Shown here one piece after another: positions 43,896 through 51,847 of a stretch of 64,000 nt of DNA. Positions within the stretch are counted from its first letter, which is position 1. The number at the start of each line of letters is the position of its first letter. Both the position numbers and the translations under genes were made by a program. The notes below the pieces were generated by a model that searched no databases, was not told the DNA's origin, and was given only the letters and a program-made list of their open reading frames with translations. Origin of the DNA: JAGLOK01 sp963677605 (lineage in GTDB: Bacteria > Bacillota > Clostridia > Christensenellales > UMGS416); the NCBI GenBank assembly GCA_963677605.2, contig CAXXDX010000005.1, positions 1-64,000 of the forward strand, given 5' to 3'.

Positions 43896-46800
43896 ATGAG
43901 AAATAAAATTAATAAAATTCTTATCGTTTCAATTCTAATTATATCTTCAGTTGCCAATACTGTATATGCAGCTCCGGGTGATGCACTTACCGGAACAGCT
44001 GATATTTCAGGAATTGTTGTATTTGGAGAGGAGCTGACGGCAACCTACACTCCAGGAAATAATACAGGTACACTTTCATATCAATGGGTAAGAGGTTCCT
44101 CCGATATACAGGATGCTGTGTCAGATAAATATACGCTTGTAGAAGCCGATGTAGGAGAACAGATTTCTGTACGCATAGAAAGTGATGTGGAATCCGGTTC
44201 TGTAACAAGCACACAGACTGTTGCAGTAGATAAAGCTGATTGTGAAACAGCAAAAGGCGTAATACCGGTTTACAACTCAAAAACTGATATAAGCATTACT
44301 GTTGATATAGTTGCCGGCTATGAATATATTATAGTGGAAAATGATGCATTAATAAGCAGCGGTACTTGGCAAGATAGCAACATTTTTACTTCGCTTGATC
44401 CCAACACTTCATATGACATATACCAACGCGTAAAAGAAACTAATACTCATAAAGCTTCAGCTGTGTCTGATAAGCTTGATGAATTTACCATTCCTTCAAT
44501 ACTTGATGGAACAGCGTCTATTACAGGCACAGCTGTTTTTGGAGAAGAACTTACCGCAGCATATACTCCCGGAAACAACTCCGGCACACTGCAATATCAA
44601 TGGATACGAGGCGCATCTGATATATCAGGCGCGATAAGCGACAAATATACATTGATAGTTGATGACATTGGTGAGCAGATTTCAGTACGAATAACAAGCA
44701 CAGTAGAAACAGGTTCTGTTGTAAGCGGTCAAACAACTACTGTTTTAAAAGCTACGCCAACTCCAATAAAAGGAATAACACCAGTAATTTTAACTATAGA
44801 TGCAGATGAAATAGTTGTTGATACCGTTGCGGGCTATGAATATATTATAGTTGCTGACGGAGCAGATGTTTCTACAGGTACATGGCAGGATATAGCTTCA
44901 TTTTATCCGATTTCTTCTAATACTCCATATGATATATATCAAAGAGTTAAAGAAACTGCAACTCATTATGCATCAGCTGTTTCAGACAAACTTGATGCAA
45001 CTACAGCACCAGATCAGTTAACCGGAACTGCGACTGTTTCTGGGACTGAAGTATATGGCGAAGAACTTACTGCAACATATACTCCCGGAAATAACACAGG
45101 AACACTTCAATATCAATGGGTACGCGGCTCAACTGATATCACAGGAGCAACAAGCGATAAATATACATTAGTTGAAGAAGATATAGGGCAACTTATTTCT
45201 GTTAAAATATCAAGTACTGTTGAGGGATTTTATTTAACTTCCAATCAAACTGGAGCTATTGCAAAAGCTGATAGCACAGTTTCTCCAGTAGCAGATCCAA
45301 TTCTGGTCTCAAAAACCGGAACTACAATAACTGTTGCTGCTGTTGCAGGTTACGAATATATTAGAGTTGCAGATGGTGCGCTTGTATCTTCCGGTGTATG
45401 GCAGGACAACAATGAGTTTTCAGGGCTTTCAGAAAACACACAATATGATATTTACCAAAGATCAAAGGAAACAGCTACTCATCTGGCTTCAGCAACATCT
45501 AACTTGCTTGATGTAACAACTGACGTTACGTTGACAGGAACAGCTTCTGTTTCCGGTACGGAAGTATATGGCGAAGAACTTACTGCTGTATATACACCAG
45601 GAAACAACTCAGGAACACTTCAATACCAATGGGTACGCGGGGCAGATGACATAATCGGAGCAACAGGCGATAAATATACACTCACTGAAAATGATATAGG
45701 TCAGCTTATATCAGTTAAAATCTCAAGTACTGTGGAAGCCGGAACATTGACCAGCAGCCAAACCGGTGTTATTGCAAAAGCAGACAATACAACTTCTCCT
45801 ATAGTTGATCCTGTTTTAGAATCAAAAACCGATACAACAATAACAGTTACCGCTGTAGCAGGTTACGAGTATATTATAGTTGCAGACGGTGCGCTTGTTT
45901 CTTCAGGTGTATGGCAGGACAGCAATGAGTTTACAGGACTTACTGCTAACACTGCATATGACATATATCAAAGAGTAAAAGAAACGGCTACTCATTTAGT
46001 CTCAGCAACTTCAAACTTACTAGATGCAACCACAGAAAATGAAGCTCTCACTGGAACTGCACAAATAAGCGGAACAACAATAGTTGCAAGCACTTTAACC
46101 GCTTCGCTAACAGGAGGAAACAATACAGGTACATTGGCTTATCAATGGATGCGCGGGGGAGTTGATATTCCTTCGGCAGTAAACAGCACATATATTTTAG
46201 TAATTGATGATATAGATCAACAAATTTCAGTTAAAATATCCAGCGATGTACAAACAGGTTCTTTAACAAGCGCTGAAACTTCAGCTATTGAAAAACAGGA
46301 CTGTATTATTGCAAAAGGTGATACACCTACACTAGAGTCTAAATCATCAAGCACTGTAACTTTAACTAGTGTTGCAGACTATGAGTATAAAGTCGTAGCA
46401 GATGGTGAAGCAAGCACTGCGGGAACTTGGCAGGACAGCAATGTGTTTACTGGTCTCTCAGGAAACACTGCATATGACTTTTACCAAAGAGTAAAAGAAA
46501 CATTGGCTCAGAAACCTTCGGAAACTTCTGACAAGCTTGATGTTACAACAGACGTCTCTTCAGCCCTTACGGGAACTGCATCAATATCTGGCAATACTAT
46601 TTATGGAAGTACTTTAACAGCGAGTCTTTCAAGCACTAACAACACAGGCACATTAAAATATCAATGGGTACGAGGTACAACTGATATTGCTTCTGCTACG
46701 TCATCAACTTATGTTCTAGCTGCAGCTGATATAGGAAGTCAGATAAAAGTTAAAATATCAAGCACGGAAGAAACGGGTGTTATTACAAGCGTAGCAACTG

Positions 46801-47600
46801 CAGCTATAACAAAAGCTTCAAGTTCCCCATCAAAAGGTGTAACACCTGTGCTTTCAAGCAAAACCAGACACAGCGTTACTTTAAAATACTTTGCAGGATA
46901 TGAATATAAGGTTGTTGCAAATGGAGCAAGCTCCAGCACAGGAACTTGGCAGTCAAGCAGTTATTTTTCAGATCTTTCAAGCGGAACGAATTATGATTTT
47001 TATCAAAGAGTCAAAGAAACAAGCACAAACTACGCATCTTCAATATCAGATAAACTTGACATTAAAACATATTCGTACAGTTCTTCTACAACTGCTTCAC
47101 CTAAACCGACGGCATCTCCAACTCCAACGGTTACTCTTATTCCAACAGCAACCGCAACACCTAATATAACAGCAACACCAGCTCCTACGGCTACAGCAAC
47201 ACCAGTACCATCGGTTAATGTATATGTTACGCCTCAAGCTGTTAAAGAAGATTCTAAGAACGGTACAGTAGTTGTGGAAATTAAAACAACTGATTTGCCA
47301 TATGGAACAAAATCAATAAAAACTTCAGATGACAGATTAATCAAAATTAACGGTGATGAGTCGATTTATGTAACAGTTGACAGCAAAGATATAAATAATG
47401 GAATGCTTGAGTTAATTACGTTAGATGAAGAAGGCGTTGCATTGGGTGCAATTAGCATGAATGTAGCCGAATATTTGGAAGAAGACAATAATCCGGTAAT
47501 GCCATTTTGGCTTAAGATTGTACTGGCAGTATTAATCGGAGCTTTTGTATTTACTGGAGTGTATGTAATTATTATAAGACGAAGAAACTATGGATATTAA
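43896..47600 (+). CDS. Large repeat-rich cell-surface protein
   Basis: 1234 residues, no enzyme motif. Signal peptide (1-26, ends NTVYAA). Six tandem repeats of about 172 residues start at residues 31, 203, 375, 546, 718 and 891. Each joins an Ig-like module (GTASISG..FGEELTA.YTPGNN, YQWVRG..DI, IG..ISVKISS.VE.G) and a fibronectin-III-like module (YEYIIVADGA, W.DSNEF.GL..NT.YDIYQRVKET). Then a Pro/Thr/Ala-rich stalk (about 1065-1110), a small domain and a C-terminal membrane anchor (about 1203-1226) with a basic RRRNYGY tail. No LPxTG. Likely a surface adhesin or scaffold (inference). Confidence 0.85.
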   Translation: MRNKINKILIVSILIISSVANTVYAAPGDALTGTADISGIVVFGEELTATYTPGNNTGTLSYQWVRGSSDIQDAVSDKYTLVEADVGEQISVRIESDVESGSVTSTQTVAVDKADCETAKGVIPVYNSKTDISITVDIVAGYEYIIVENDALISSGTWQDSNIFTSLDPNTSYDIYQRVKETNTHKASAVSDKLDEFTIPSILDGTASITGTAVFGEELTAAYTPGNNSGTLQYQWIRGASDISGAISDKYTLIVDDIGEQISVRITSTVETGSVVSGQTTTVLKATPTPIKGITPVILTIDADEIVVDTVAGYEYIIVADGADVSTGTWQDIASFYPISSNTPYDIYQRVKETATHYASAVSDKLDATTAPDQLTGTATVSGTEVYGEELTATYTPGNNTGTLQYQWVRGSTDITGATSDKYTLVEEDIGQLISVKISSTVEGFYLTSNQTGAIAKADSTVSPVADPILVSKTGTTITVAAVAGYEYIRVADGALVSSGVWQDNNEFSGLSENTQYDIYQRSKETATHLASATSNLLDVTTDVTLTGTASVSGTEVYGEELTAVYTPGNNSGTLQYQWVRGADDIIGATGDKYTLTENDIGQLISVKISSTVEAGTLTSSQTGVIAKADNTTSPIVDPVLESKTDTTITVTAVAGYEYIIVADGALVSSGVWQDSNEFTGLTANTAYDIYQRVKETATHLVSATSNLLDATTENEALTGTAQISGTTIVASTLTASLTGGNNTGTLAYQWMRGGVDIPSAVNSTYILVIDDIDQQISVKISSDVQTGSLTSAETSAIEKQDCIIAKGDTPTLESKSSSTVTLTSVADYEYKVVADGEASTAGTWQDSNVFTGLSGNTAYDFYQRVKETLAQKPSETSDKLDVTTDVSSALTGTASISGNTIYGSTLTASLSSTNNTGTLKYQWVRGTTDIASATSSTYVLAAADIGSQIKVKISSTEETGVITSVATAAITKASSSPSKGVTPVLSSKTRHSVTLKYFAGYEYKVVANGASSSTGTWQSSSYFSDLSSGTNYDFYQRVKETSTNYASSISDKLDIKTYSYSSSTTASPKPTASPTPTVTLIPTATATPNITATPAPTATATPVPSVNVYVTPQAVKEDSKNGTVVVEIKTTDLPYGTKSIKTSDDRLIKINGDESIYVTVDSKDINNGMLELITLDEEGVALGAISMNVAEYLEEDNNPVMPFWLKIVLAVLIGAFVFTGVYVIIIRRRNYGY
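43986..47080 (+). repeat. Six in-frame tandem repeats of about 516 bp within the surface protein gene
   Basis: Units begin at 43986, 44502, 45018, 45531, 46047 and 46566, so unit size is 513-519 bp. Units 3 and 4 are the most alike at DNA level, pointing to recent duplication or conversion; unit 5 is the most diverged. Confidence 0.85.
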
Positions 47601-47609
47601 TAATAAAGT

Positions 47610-47638
47610 AAAAGCCTGAGATAACTTTTCAGGCTTTT
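47610..47638. terminator. Bidirectional terminator between convergent genes
   Basis: AAAAGCCTGA/TCAGGCTTTT (47610-47619, 47629-47638). A-rich on one side and T-rich on the other, serving both the surface protein gene and the glycosidase gene. Confidence 0.88.
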
Positions 47639-47663
47639 AAAAATCTTCTTGAAAATATTATAA

Positions 47664-48710
47664 TCAATCAATTTCTTTAAAAATTATTGCATCCGCAATT
47701 TTACGTTCATGATATCGCCCTTGAGGTCGGTTAACCAATTCTCCGTTAAAAACCATAGTAGCAGAACCACCGCCATCGAGATTATAGGCTTCTATGCACC
47801 CCAGATTATACATAATAAGACTCAATTCTTCCATAGTTACGCCTTGTGAATAGTCAGGGGCTCTTCCGTCTACGACAACAAATACATAATGATATGGTTC
47901 TATCATGCCTATAGCACACCTTGGCTGAAGCTGTCTTAAGTATAAACTTGTAAGTTCTTTAAAATCTTCTATTGGTTTACCATCATCAAGTAAATCCGGG
48001 CCAAATGAATATGTATGCAATGCTCCTTTTTCAAGCAGAGCTTCATATGTTTCGCCCTTTGTTGGATATACCTCCATAGTACCGTCATCAAAAACAGCAC
48101 AAATCGGAGTGGATGAGTGTTTTCTGTATAAAACTCCGTTCCTTATAATTATTCCGTAATCTCGTGCATTATAATTATCACCGCTTATGGCGAGAACACC
48201 TGCTGAATCTTCTAAAATCTCGGAAGTTTTTTGTATTCTATCATTATCTTCACCGTAGGAAAATGCCGAAAAATAATTTTCATTGTTTCTGTAATACACT
48301 TCTGCTATGTAATAAGTAATTAAATCAGTTTCAACTTTTTTTATTTCTATGCTTAAATCAGAACTGTAATAGCTATTTTCATCGATCTCCACTTCCTCAG
48401 ATAAAAATTTTTCATCGCGGTCGCCAGGATGCGGAGTATCTGTAGGAAGGGGAGTGGGGCTTGGCGAATAAGCAGGAGATGCAGTATATTCAACCAATGC
48501 TGCCGTGGGAGTTAATTGAAGCAATTCCGTAGGTTGTGTGCTTGCTGTACTTGGTGAAACTTCTAATGAATCATCTGCATGCGCTTTAAAGTTATTTAAT
48601 ATTGGAATATATGCCCACCATGATAAAAAATAAGCATAAATTCCTGCAGTGATAACTCCTGCGCTAAGTATTATAATAATTATAAGTTTTACAATTTTAC
48701 TTTTTTTCAT
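47664..48710 (-). CDS. Phosphodiester glycosidase-family protein (NAGPA domain), membrane anchored
   Basis: 348 residues from ATG 48710 (open frame reaches 48752 but a membrane anchor starts at MKKSKIVK). N-terminal anchor (about 5-30), Ser/Thr/Pro linker with PSPTPLPTDTP (about 55-105), then the NAGPA-like domain with ISGDNYNARDYG, VVVDGRAPDYSQGVTMEEL and the signature NLDGGGSATM near 320. The family removes sugar phosphodiester caps; in Firmicutes it is linked to cell-wall polymer chemistry. No SD; TGGTACAAT lies at 48724-48732 on the minus strand. Confidence 0.85.
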   Translation of the reverse strand: MKKSKIVKLIIIIILSAGVITAGIYAYFLSWWAYIPILNNFKAHADDSLEVSPSTASTQPTELLQLTPTAALVEYTASPAYSPSPTPLPTDTPHPGDRDEKFLSEEVEIDENSYYSSDLSIEIKKVETDLITYYIAEVYYRNNENYFSAFSYGEDNDRIQKTSEILEDSAGVLAISGDNYNARDYGIIIRNGVLYRKHSSTPICAVFDDGTMEVYPTKGETYEALLEKGALHTYSFGPDLLDDGKPIEDFKELTSLYLRQLQPRCAIGMIEPYHYVFVVVDGRAPDYSQGVTMEELSLIMYNLGCIEAYNLDGGGSATMVFNGELVNRPQGRYHERKIADAIIFKEID

Positions 48711-48812
48711 AATATTATATTTAATTGTACCATAATAGCTATATAATGCCAATTATAATATACTATATGAGGAAATAAGAAAGGAAGACTATTGAAGCTT
48801 CCTTTCTTTAAA

Positions 48813-49763
48813 TTAGCTAAGTTTCTTGACAAGACTATTGCATAAATCGCAAACACTGAAATATTTATCTAAGTCTATCTTTATACCTTCACTTTGTGAA
48901 AGCTCGTAAAGCGCAAATATACCTCCCGTTAGGATAGTTTGCATTAATCTATTATCATATGGATTGAATCTGCTTAAAATGTCGGTTATGCATTCTTCAT
49001 TAATATTTCCAATTGTAAAATTACATATCTGTACATCACCGTTTGGAACTATAGATATTGATTTAATATCGCTGAAAGATTCTGAATATGGTTCTGTACC
49101 ACAGCCTGAAACCAGATTAAGTTTTGGAGAATCATAAAATTCAGACAAGTATTTCTTAGCGTTTCCTGACAAAATAATATTATTACCTTTAGATACTGGC
49201 AAGTTTAAATCAGAAAAATAATCAAGCAATCTATGTGTTATGGAATTATATTTATTTTTATGATTTTCATTTACTACCCATGCAGGGTGCAGCTTTATAC
49301 CATCTATACCTGCTTTAACAGCAAGCTTTGCAAAGTAATATACTTTTTCTATAGGAATTGTTTCCTGATGGAAAGCATCTACAGATATTAGAAGATTATT
49401 GACACCTGCTTCTTTCAACCTAGTAACAATACTATTTATTTTAGCCTTATTATTTGTAAAATATCCGTTTGTGATTATTTGTCTGATAGGTACACCTAAG
49501 CTTGTAGCCACACTATGTATGGCATATAACTGCTCAGGCTTAAGCAGAGGCTCGCCCCCGAACGTCATGACAGATTCAATACTATAGTTTGAACATACGT
49601 TTTCAATAAATTTTAAAATACATTGTATACTGGCTGAAGAAGATGGTGTCTCATTTACTCTATCATCTGCTACAGAACAATGCTTGCAGTTTGCAGTACA
49701 TTTATTAGTTATTACAAACTCTATTCGTTTAAGATTTCTAAAAGGATCTAATTCTTTTTTCAT
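48813..49763 (-). CDS. Radical SAM protein with partial SPASM-like C terminus
   Basis: 316 residues. The Fe-S motif CTANCKHC (Cx3Cx2C, about 18-25) in FVITNKCTANCKHCS, FGGEPLL (SAM-binding GGE, about 69-75), ITNGYF. The C-terminal part has GCGTEPY, PNGDVQICNF..GNI and CDLC, an auxiliary-cluster (SPASM/twitch) layout with fewer Cys than full SPASM. Such enzymes usually modify peptides. Substrate unknown. SD GAGGTG before ATG. A possible 23-codon gene lies 61 bases upstream in the same transcript. Confidence 0.82.
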   Translation of the reverse strand: MKKELDPFRNLKRIEFVITNKCTANCKHCSVADDRVNETPSSSASIQCILKFIENVCSNYSIESVMTFGGEPLLKPEQLYAIHSVATSLGVPIRQIITNGYFTNNKAKINSIVTRLKEAGVNNLLISVDAFHQETIPIEKVYYFAKLAVKAGIDGIKLHPAWVVNENHKNKYNSITHRLLDYFSDLNLPVSKGNNIILSGNAKKYLSEFYDSPKLNLVSGCGTEPYSESFSDIKSISIVPNGDVQICNFTIGNINEECITDILSRFNPYDNRLMQTILTGGIFALYELSQSEGIKIDLDKYFSVCDLCNSLVKKLS

Positions 49764-49824
49764 ATTTACACCTCATAAATTTTATTTTTGCAACATAAAT
49801 AAAGGTGCGTTATCTGGCAACTGA

Positions 49825-49896
49825 TTATTTGTATTCTCGATGCAAAATGTCGCCAAACGTATGCACCGAGTAGCTATCTCGAATGTAATTAATCAT
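49825..49896 (-). CDS. Possible 23-residue peptide gene upstream of the radical SAM gene
   Basis: Reads MINYIRDSYSVHTF, then GDILHREYK and TAA. AAGGA (49903-49907) lies six bases before ATG, and a near-consensus promoter sits just upstream (49924-49952). The predicted mRNA begins near 49917, so this is the first start codon on it. Could be a RiPP precursor for the radical SAM enzyme, a regulatory leader peptide, or chance. No family match is known to me. Confidence 0.35.
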   Translation of the reverse strand: MINYIRDSYSVHTFGDILHREYK

Positions 49897-49923
49897 TAAT
49901 ATTCCTTAAATGTAATCTATATT

Positions 49924-49952
49924 ATTATATTTCAGTATATATTTAATATCAA
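49924..49952 (-). promoter_or_regulatory. Promoter of the small-peptide/radical SAM unit
   Basis: Minus strand: TTGATA (49947-49952), 17 bases, TATAAT (49924-49929). Start of RNA expected near 49917. Confidence 0.75.
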
Positions 49953-50138
49953 TGATACAAAATTAATGAGAGTGTTAATAATAGACAATCGCCTGATTCA
50001 TGATCATCATTTTAAAAATAAAATATTTTGACGAATAAAGCCCTGTACAAAAAAATACAGAACTGTGTGTAATCTTATCACTTTGCTTTTATATTTTCTC
50101 ACGAAACTCTTGTCGTGCTACAAGTTATGCTATGCAAA

Positions 50139-50416
50139 ACTCTTGGACTGCGAAATACTTTATGCTTATTGCTAAAACAAAAAACACCATCGCTAGATGG
50201 TGCTTGAAATATATCGCTTTCACAGTTTTTTGCTAAAGCAAAAGAACTGCTTTCGCGCTACGAGTTTTTCAAAGAAAAACTCTTGGGCTGCGAAATACTT
50301 TATGCTTATTGCTAAAACAAAAACACCATCACTAGATGGTGCTTGAAATATATCGCTTTCACAGTTTTTTGCTAAAGCAAAAGAACTGCTTTCGCGCTAC
50401 GAGTTTTTCAAAGAAA
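50139..50416. repeat. Tandem direct repeat, two units of about 139 bp
   Basis: Both units begin AACTCTTGG(A/G)CTGCGAAATACTT and run through a CACCATC hairpin, a TTTTGCTAAAGCAAAA palindrome and GCTACGAGTTTTTC. Only a handful of differences separate the units. A third partial copy starts at about 50417. Confidence 0.85.
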
Positions 50417-50486
50417 AACTCTTGGGCTGCGAAACACCTTGTGTTTCTTGCCAAAACAAAAAAGCCTTTCGGCTTTTTGTTTTGGT
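50396..50486. repeat. Left arm of inverted repeat flanking the tRNA island
   Basis: From GCTACGAG to the AAAGCC-TTTC-GGCTTT hairpin (50453-50483). Its reverse complement occurs at 51547-51637 with few changes, on the far side of the tRNA genes. The GAAACAC-CTT-GTGTTTC palindrome lies inside. Confidence 0.8.
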
Positions 50487-50503
50487 GCGAGAAACAGGAC
50501 TTG
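50483..50503 (-). repeat. tRNA-Leu 3'-end remnant
   Basis: These 21 bases are identical to the 3' end (CCA, acceptor, start of T arm) of the intact tRNA-Leu at 50608-50628. The rest of the tRNA is missing. An inverted match, CAAGTCCTGT, occurs at about 50557-50566. Confidence 0.7.
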
Positions 50504-50572
50504 CCAATCGCTTCGCTCATGCCCCGCATTTTATAAATAAAAGGCTCGGACGAGTTCAAGTCCTGTACCATA

Positions 50573-50600
50573 GAAAAAAGGCCACACTTTGTGTGACCTT
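50573..50600 (-). terminator. Terminator of tRNA-Leu
   Basis: Minus strand: AAGGTCACAC/GTGTGGCCTT (arms 50591-50600 and 50578-50587), loop AAA, followed by T6-type run. Confidence 0.88.
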
Positions 50601-50607
50601 TTCACTC

Positions 50608-50694
50608 TGGTGCGAGAAACAGGACTTGAACCTGCACAGTATTGCTACCACATGGACCTGAACCATGCGCGTCTGCCAATTCCGCCATTCTCGC
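50608..50694 (-). tRNA. tRNA-Leu (anticodon CAG)
   Basis: 87 bases with a long variable arm and encoded CCA; anticodon loop TTCAGGT (CAG, codon CUG); T arm GGTTCAAGTCC. Points away from the plus-strand tRNA cluster. Confidence 0.95.
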
Positions 50695-50810
50695 AAGATT
50701 TAAATTGCTTATTAATGATACTAAAATTTGTTTCAATCTTCAAGTTTTTTTTATAAAAAGTTAAAAATATTATGTTGCAGAAAATAGGAAAAATTAATGT
50801 AAAAAAACAA

Positions 50811-50839
50811 TTGACACAAAGTATGATTTGTTGTATATT
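50811..50839 (+). promoter_or_regulatory. Promoter of the seven-tRNA cluster
   Basis: TTGACA (50811-50816), 17 bases, TATATT (50834-50839). Confidence 0.85.
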
Positions 50840-50870
50840 ATTAAAAGTCGCTACAAGAGCGAACAGTCTA

Positions 50871-50947
50871 CGGGGTGTAGCGCAGTCTGGTAGCGCACGT
50901 GCTTTGGGAGCATGGGGCCGGAGGTTCGAATCCTCTCACCCCGACCA
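50871..50947 (+). tRNA. tRNA-Pro (anticodon TGG)
   Basis: 77 bases with CCA; anticodon loop TTTGGGA (seven bases, TGG). This tRNA would read CCC and CCU by wobble, of interest for the CCC-T frame breaks; its loop is not enlarged. Confidence 0.95.
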
Positions 50948-50999
50948 ATATGACTGGTTGTTTTCATGGCGATTACGGTGTATAATATTAGTTCCTTAA

Positions 51000-51074
51000 G
51001 GCCCCATGGTCAAGCGGTTAAGACATCGCCCTTTCACGGCGGTAACGCGGGTTCGATTCCCGCTGGGGTCACCA
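51000..51074 (+). tRNA. tRNA-Glu (anticodon TTC)
   Basis: 75 bases with CCA; acceptor GGCCCCA/TGGGGTC, anticodon loop CTTTCAC (TTC). Confidence 0.95.
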
Positions 51075-51105
51075 TTAAATACACTGTGTATTTTATAAGT
51101 TTTGA

Positions 51106-51182
51106 GGGCCTTTAGCTCAGTTGGTTAGAGCAACCGGCTCATAACCGGTCGGTCCGGGGTTCGAGTCCCTGAAGGCCCACCA
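51106..51182 (+). tRNA. tRNA with CAT anticodon (Ile2 or elongator Met)
   Basis: 77 bases with CCA; anticodon loop CTCATAA. The body (GGGCCTTTAGCTCAGTTGG...) resembles tRNA-Ile2, whose C34 becomes lysidine, but elongator Met cannot be excluded by eye. The standard G1-C72 pair excludes initiator Met. Confidence 0.92.
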
Positions 51183-51212
51183 AAATTTAAGGCGATTTGG
51201 CCGTACTCACTT

Positions 51213-51289
51213 GGCCCGGTAGTTCAGTTGGTTAGAACGCCAGCCTGTCACGCTGGAGGTCGAGGGTTCGAGTCCCTTCCGGGTCGCCA
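51213..51289 (+). tRNA. tRNA-Asp (anticodon GTC)
   Basis: 77 bases with CCA; G discriminator, anticodon loop CTGTCAC (GTC). Confidence 0.95.
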
Positions 51290-51305
51290 TTTTAATTTAA
51301 TATTT

Positions 51306-51381
51306 GCCTCGGTAGCTCAGTTGGTAGAGCAAGGGACTGAAAATCCCTGTGTCGACAGTTCGATTCTGTCCTGAGGCACCA
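51306..51381 (+). tRNA. tRNA-Phe (anticodon GAA)
   Basis: 76 bases with CCA; anticodon loop CTGAAAA (GAA). Confidence 0.95.
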
Positions 51382-51386
51382 TATAT

Positions 51387-51462
51387 GCTAGTGTAGCTCA
51401 ATTGGCAGAGCAGCTGATTTGTAATCAGCAGGTTGCGGGTTCAAGTCCCATCACTAGCTCCA
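51387..51462 (+). tRNA. tRNA-Thr (anticodon TGT)
   Basis: 76 bases with CCA; anticodon loop TTTGTAA (TGT). Confidence 0.95.
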
Positions 51463-51465
51463 TAT

Positions 51466-51550
51466 GGAGGGGTTCCCGAGTGGCCAAAGGGGGCAGACTG
51501 TAAATCTGTTGTCTACGACTTCGATGGTTCAAATCCATCTCCCTCCACCA
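51466..51550 (+). tRNA. tRNA-Tyr (anticodon GTA)
   Basis: 85 bases with long variable arm and CCA; anticodon loop CTGTAAA (GTA). Last of seven tRNAs; terminator follows at once. Confidence 0.95.
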
Positions 51551-51637
51551 AAATAAAAAGCCGAAAGGCTTTTTTATTTTGGCAAGAAACACAAGGTGTT
51601 TCGCAGCTCGAGAGTTTTTCTTTGAAAAACTCGTAGC
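51547..51637. repeat. Right arm of inverted repeat flanking the tRNA island
   Basis: Reverse-complement partner of 50396-50486: terminator hairpin, AAACACAAGGTGTTT palindrome, then GAGTTTTTC-TTT-GAAAAACTC. Further out (51634-51668) the block with ATAGTTTC-GTGA-GAAACTAT mirrors 50098-50121. Confidence 0.8.
51551..51579 (+). terminator. Terminator of the tRNA cluster
   Basis: AAATAAAAAGCC-GAAA-GGCTTTTTTATTT: long A/T-extended stem with a GC core. It is also the outer part of the right inverted repeat. Confidence 0.9.
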
Positions 51638-51698
51638 ACGACAATAGTTTCGTGAGAAACTATGAGAGTGTAGAAGTATTACATATATTAAATAATTT

Positions 51699-51790
51699 AA
51701 AGCCGAAAGGCTTTTTTATTTTGGAAAGAAATACTATGCATTTCGTAAACCGAGAGTTATCTGCAAGAAAACTCGTAGCACTACAATAGT
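51699..51790. repeat. Second, diverged copy of the right repeat module
   Basis: Starts with AAAGCCGAAAGGCTTTTTT and repeats the order of 51556-51660 (GGAAAGAAA..., CGAGAGTT..., AAAACTCGTAGCAC, ACAATAGTTT) with many substitutions. Region 51640-51847 has no gene. Confidence 0.7.
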
Positions 51791-51847
51791 TTTTGTAAGC
51801 GAAGTAAAACACAACAATGCTGTTTCTTAATTTTATATGTATGATAT

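Larger units (their letters stand above)
49984..50605. repeat. Gene-free region of duplicated hairpin modules
   Basis: No gene supported. 49984-50090 is a diverged copy of 50505-50605 (shared CAATCGC, GCATTTTA-like, CCTGTAC and CACAC/GTGTG blocks in the same order). Between them lie two tandem units of about 139 bp (from about 50139 and 50278) plus the start of a third. Small palindromes recur: CACCATC-GCTA-GATGGTG (50185-50202), TTTTGC-TAAA-GCAAAA and GAGTTTTTC-AAA-GAAAAACTC. Short open frames here are by-products of the repeats. Confidence 0.75.

Noticed and set aside
50139..50416. CRISPR array
   Set aside because: Only two long (about 139 bp) adjacent units, no spacers, no cas genes.
50336..50661. 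Short open frames in the repeat region
   Set aside because: Their codons are the repeat hairpins and part of tRNA-Leu; no SD.
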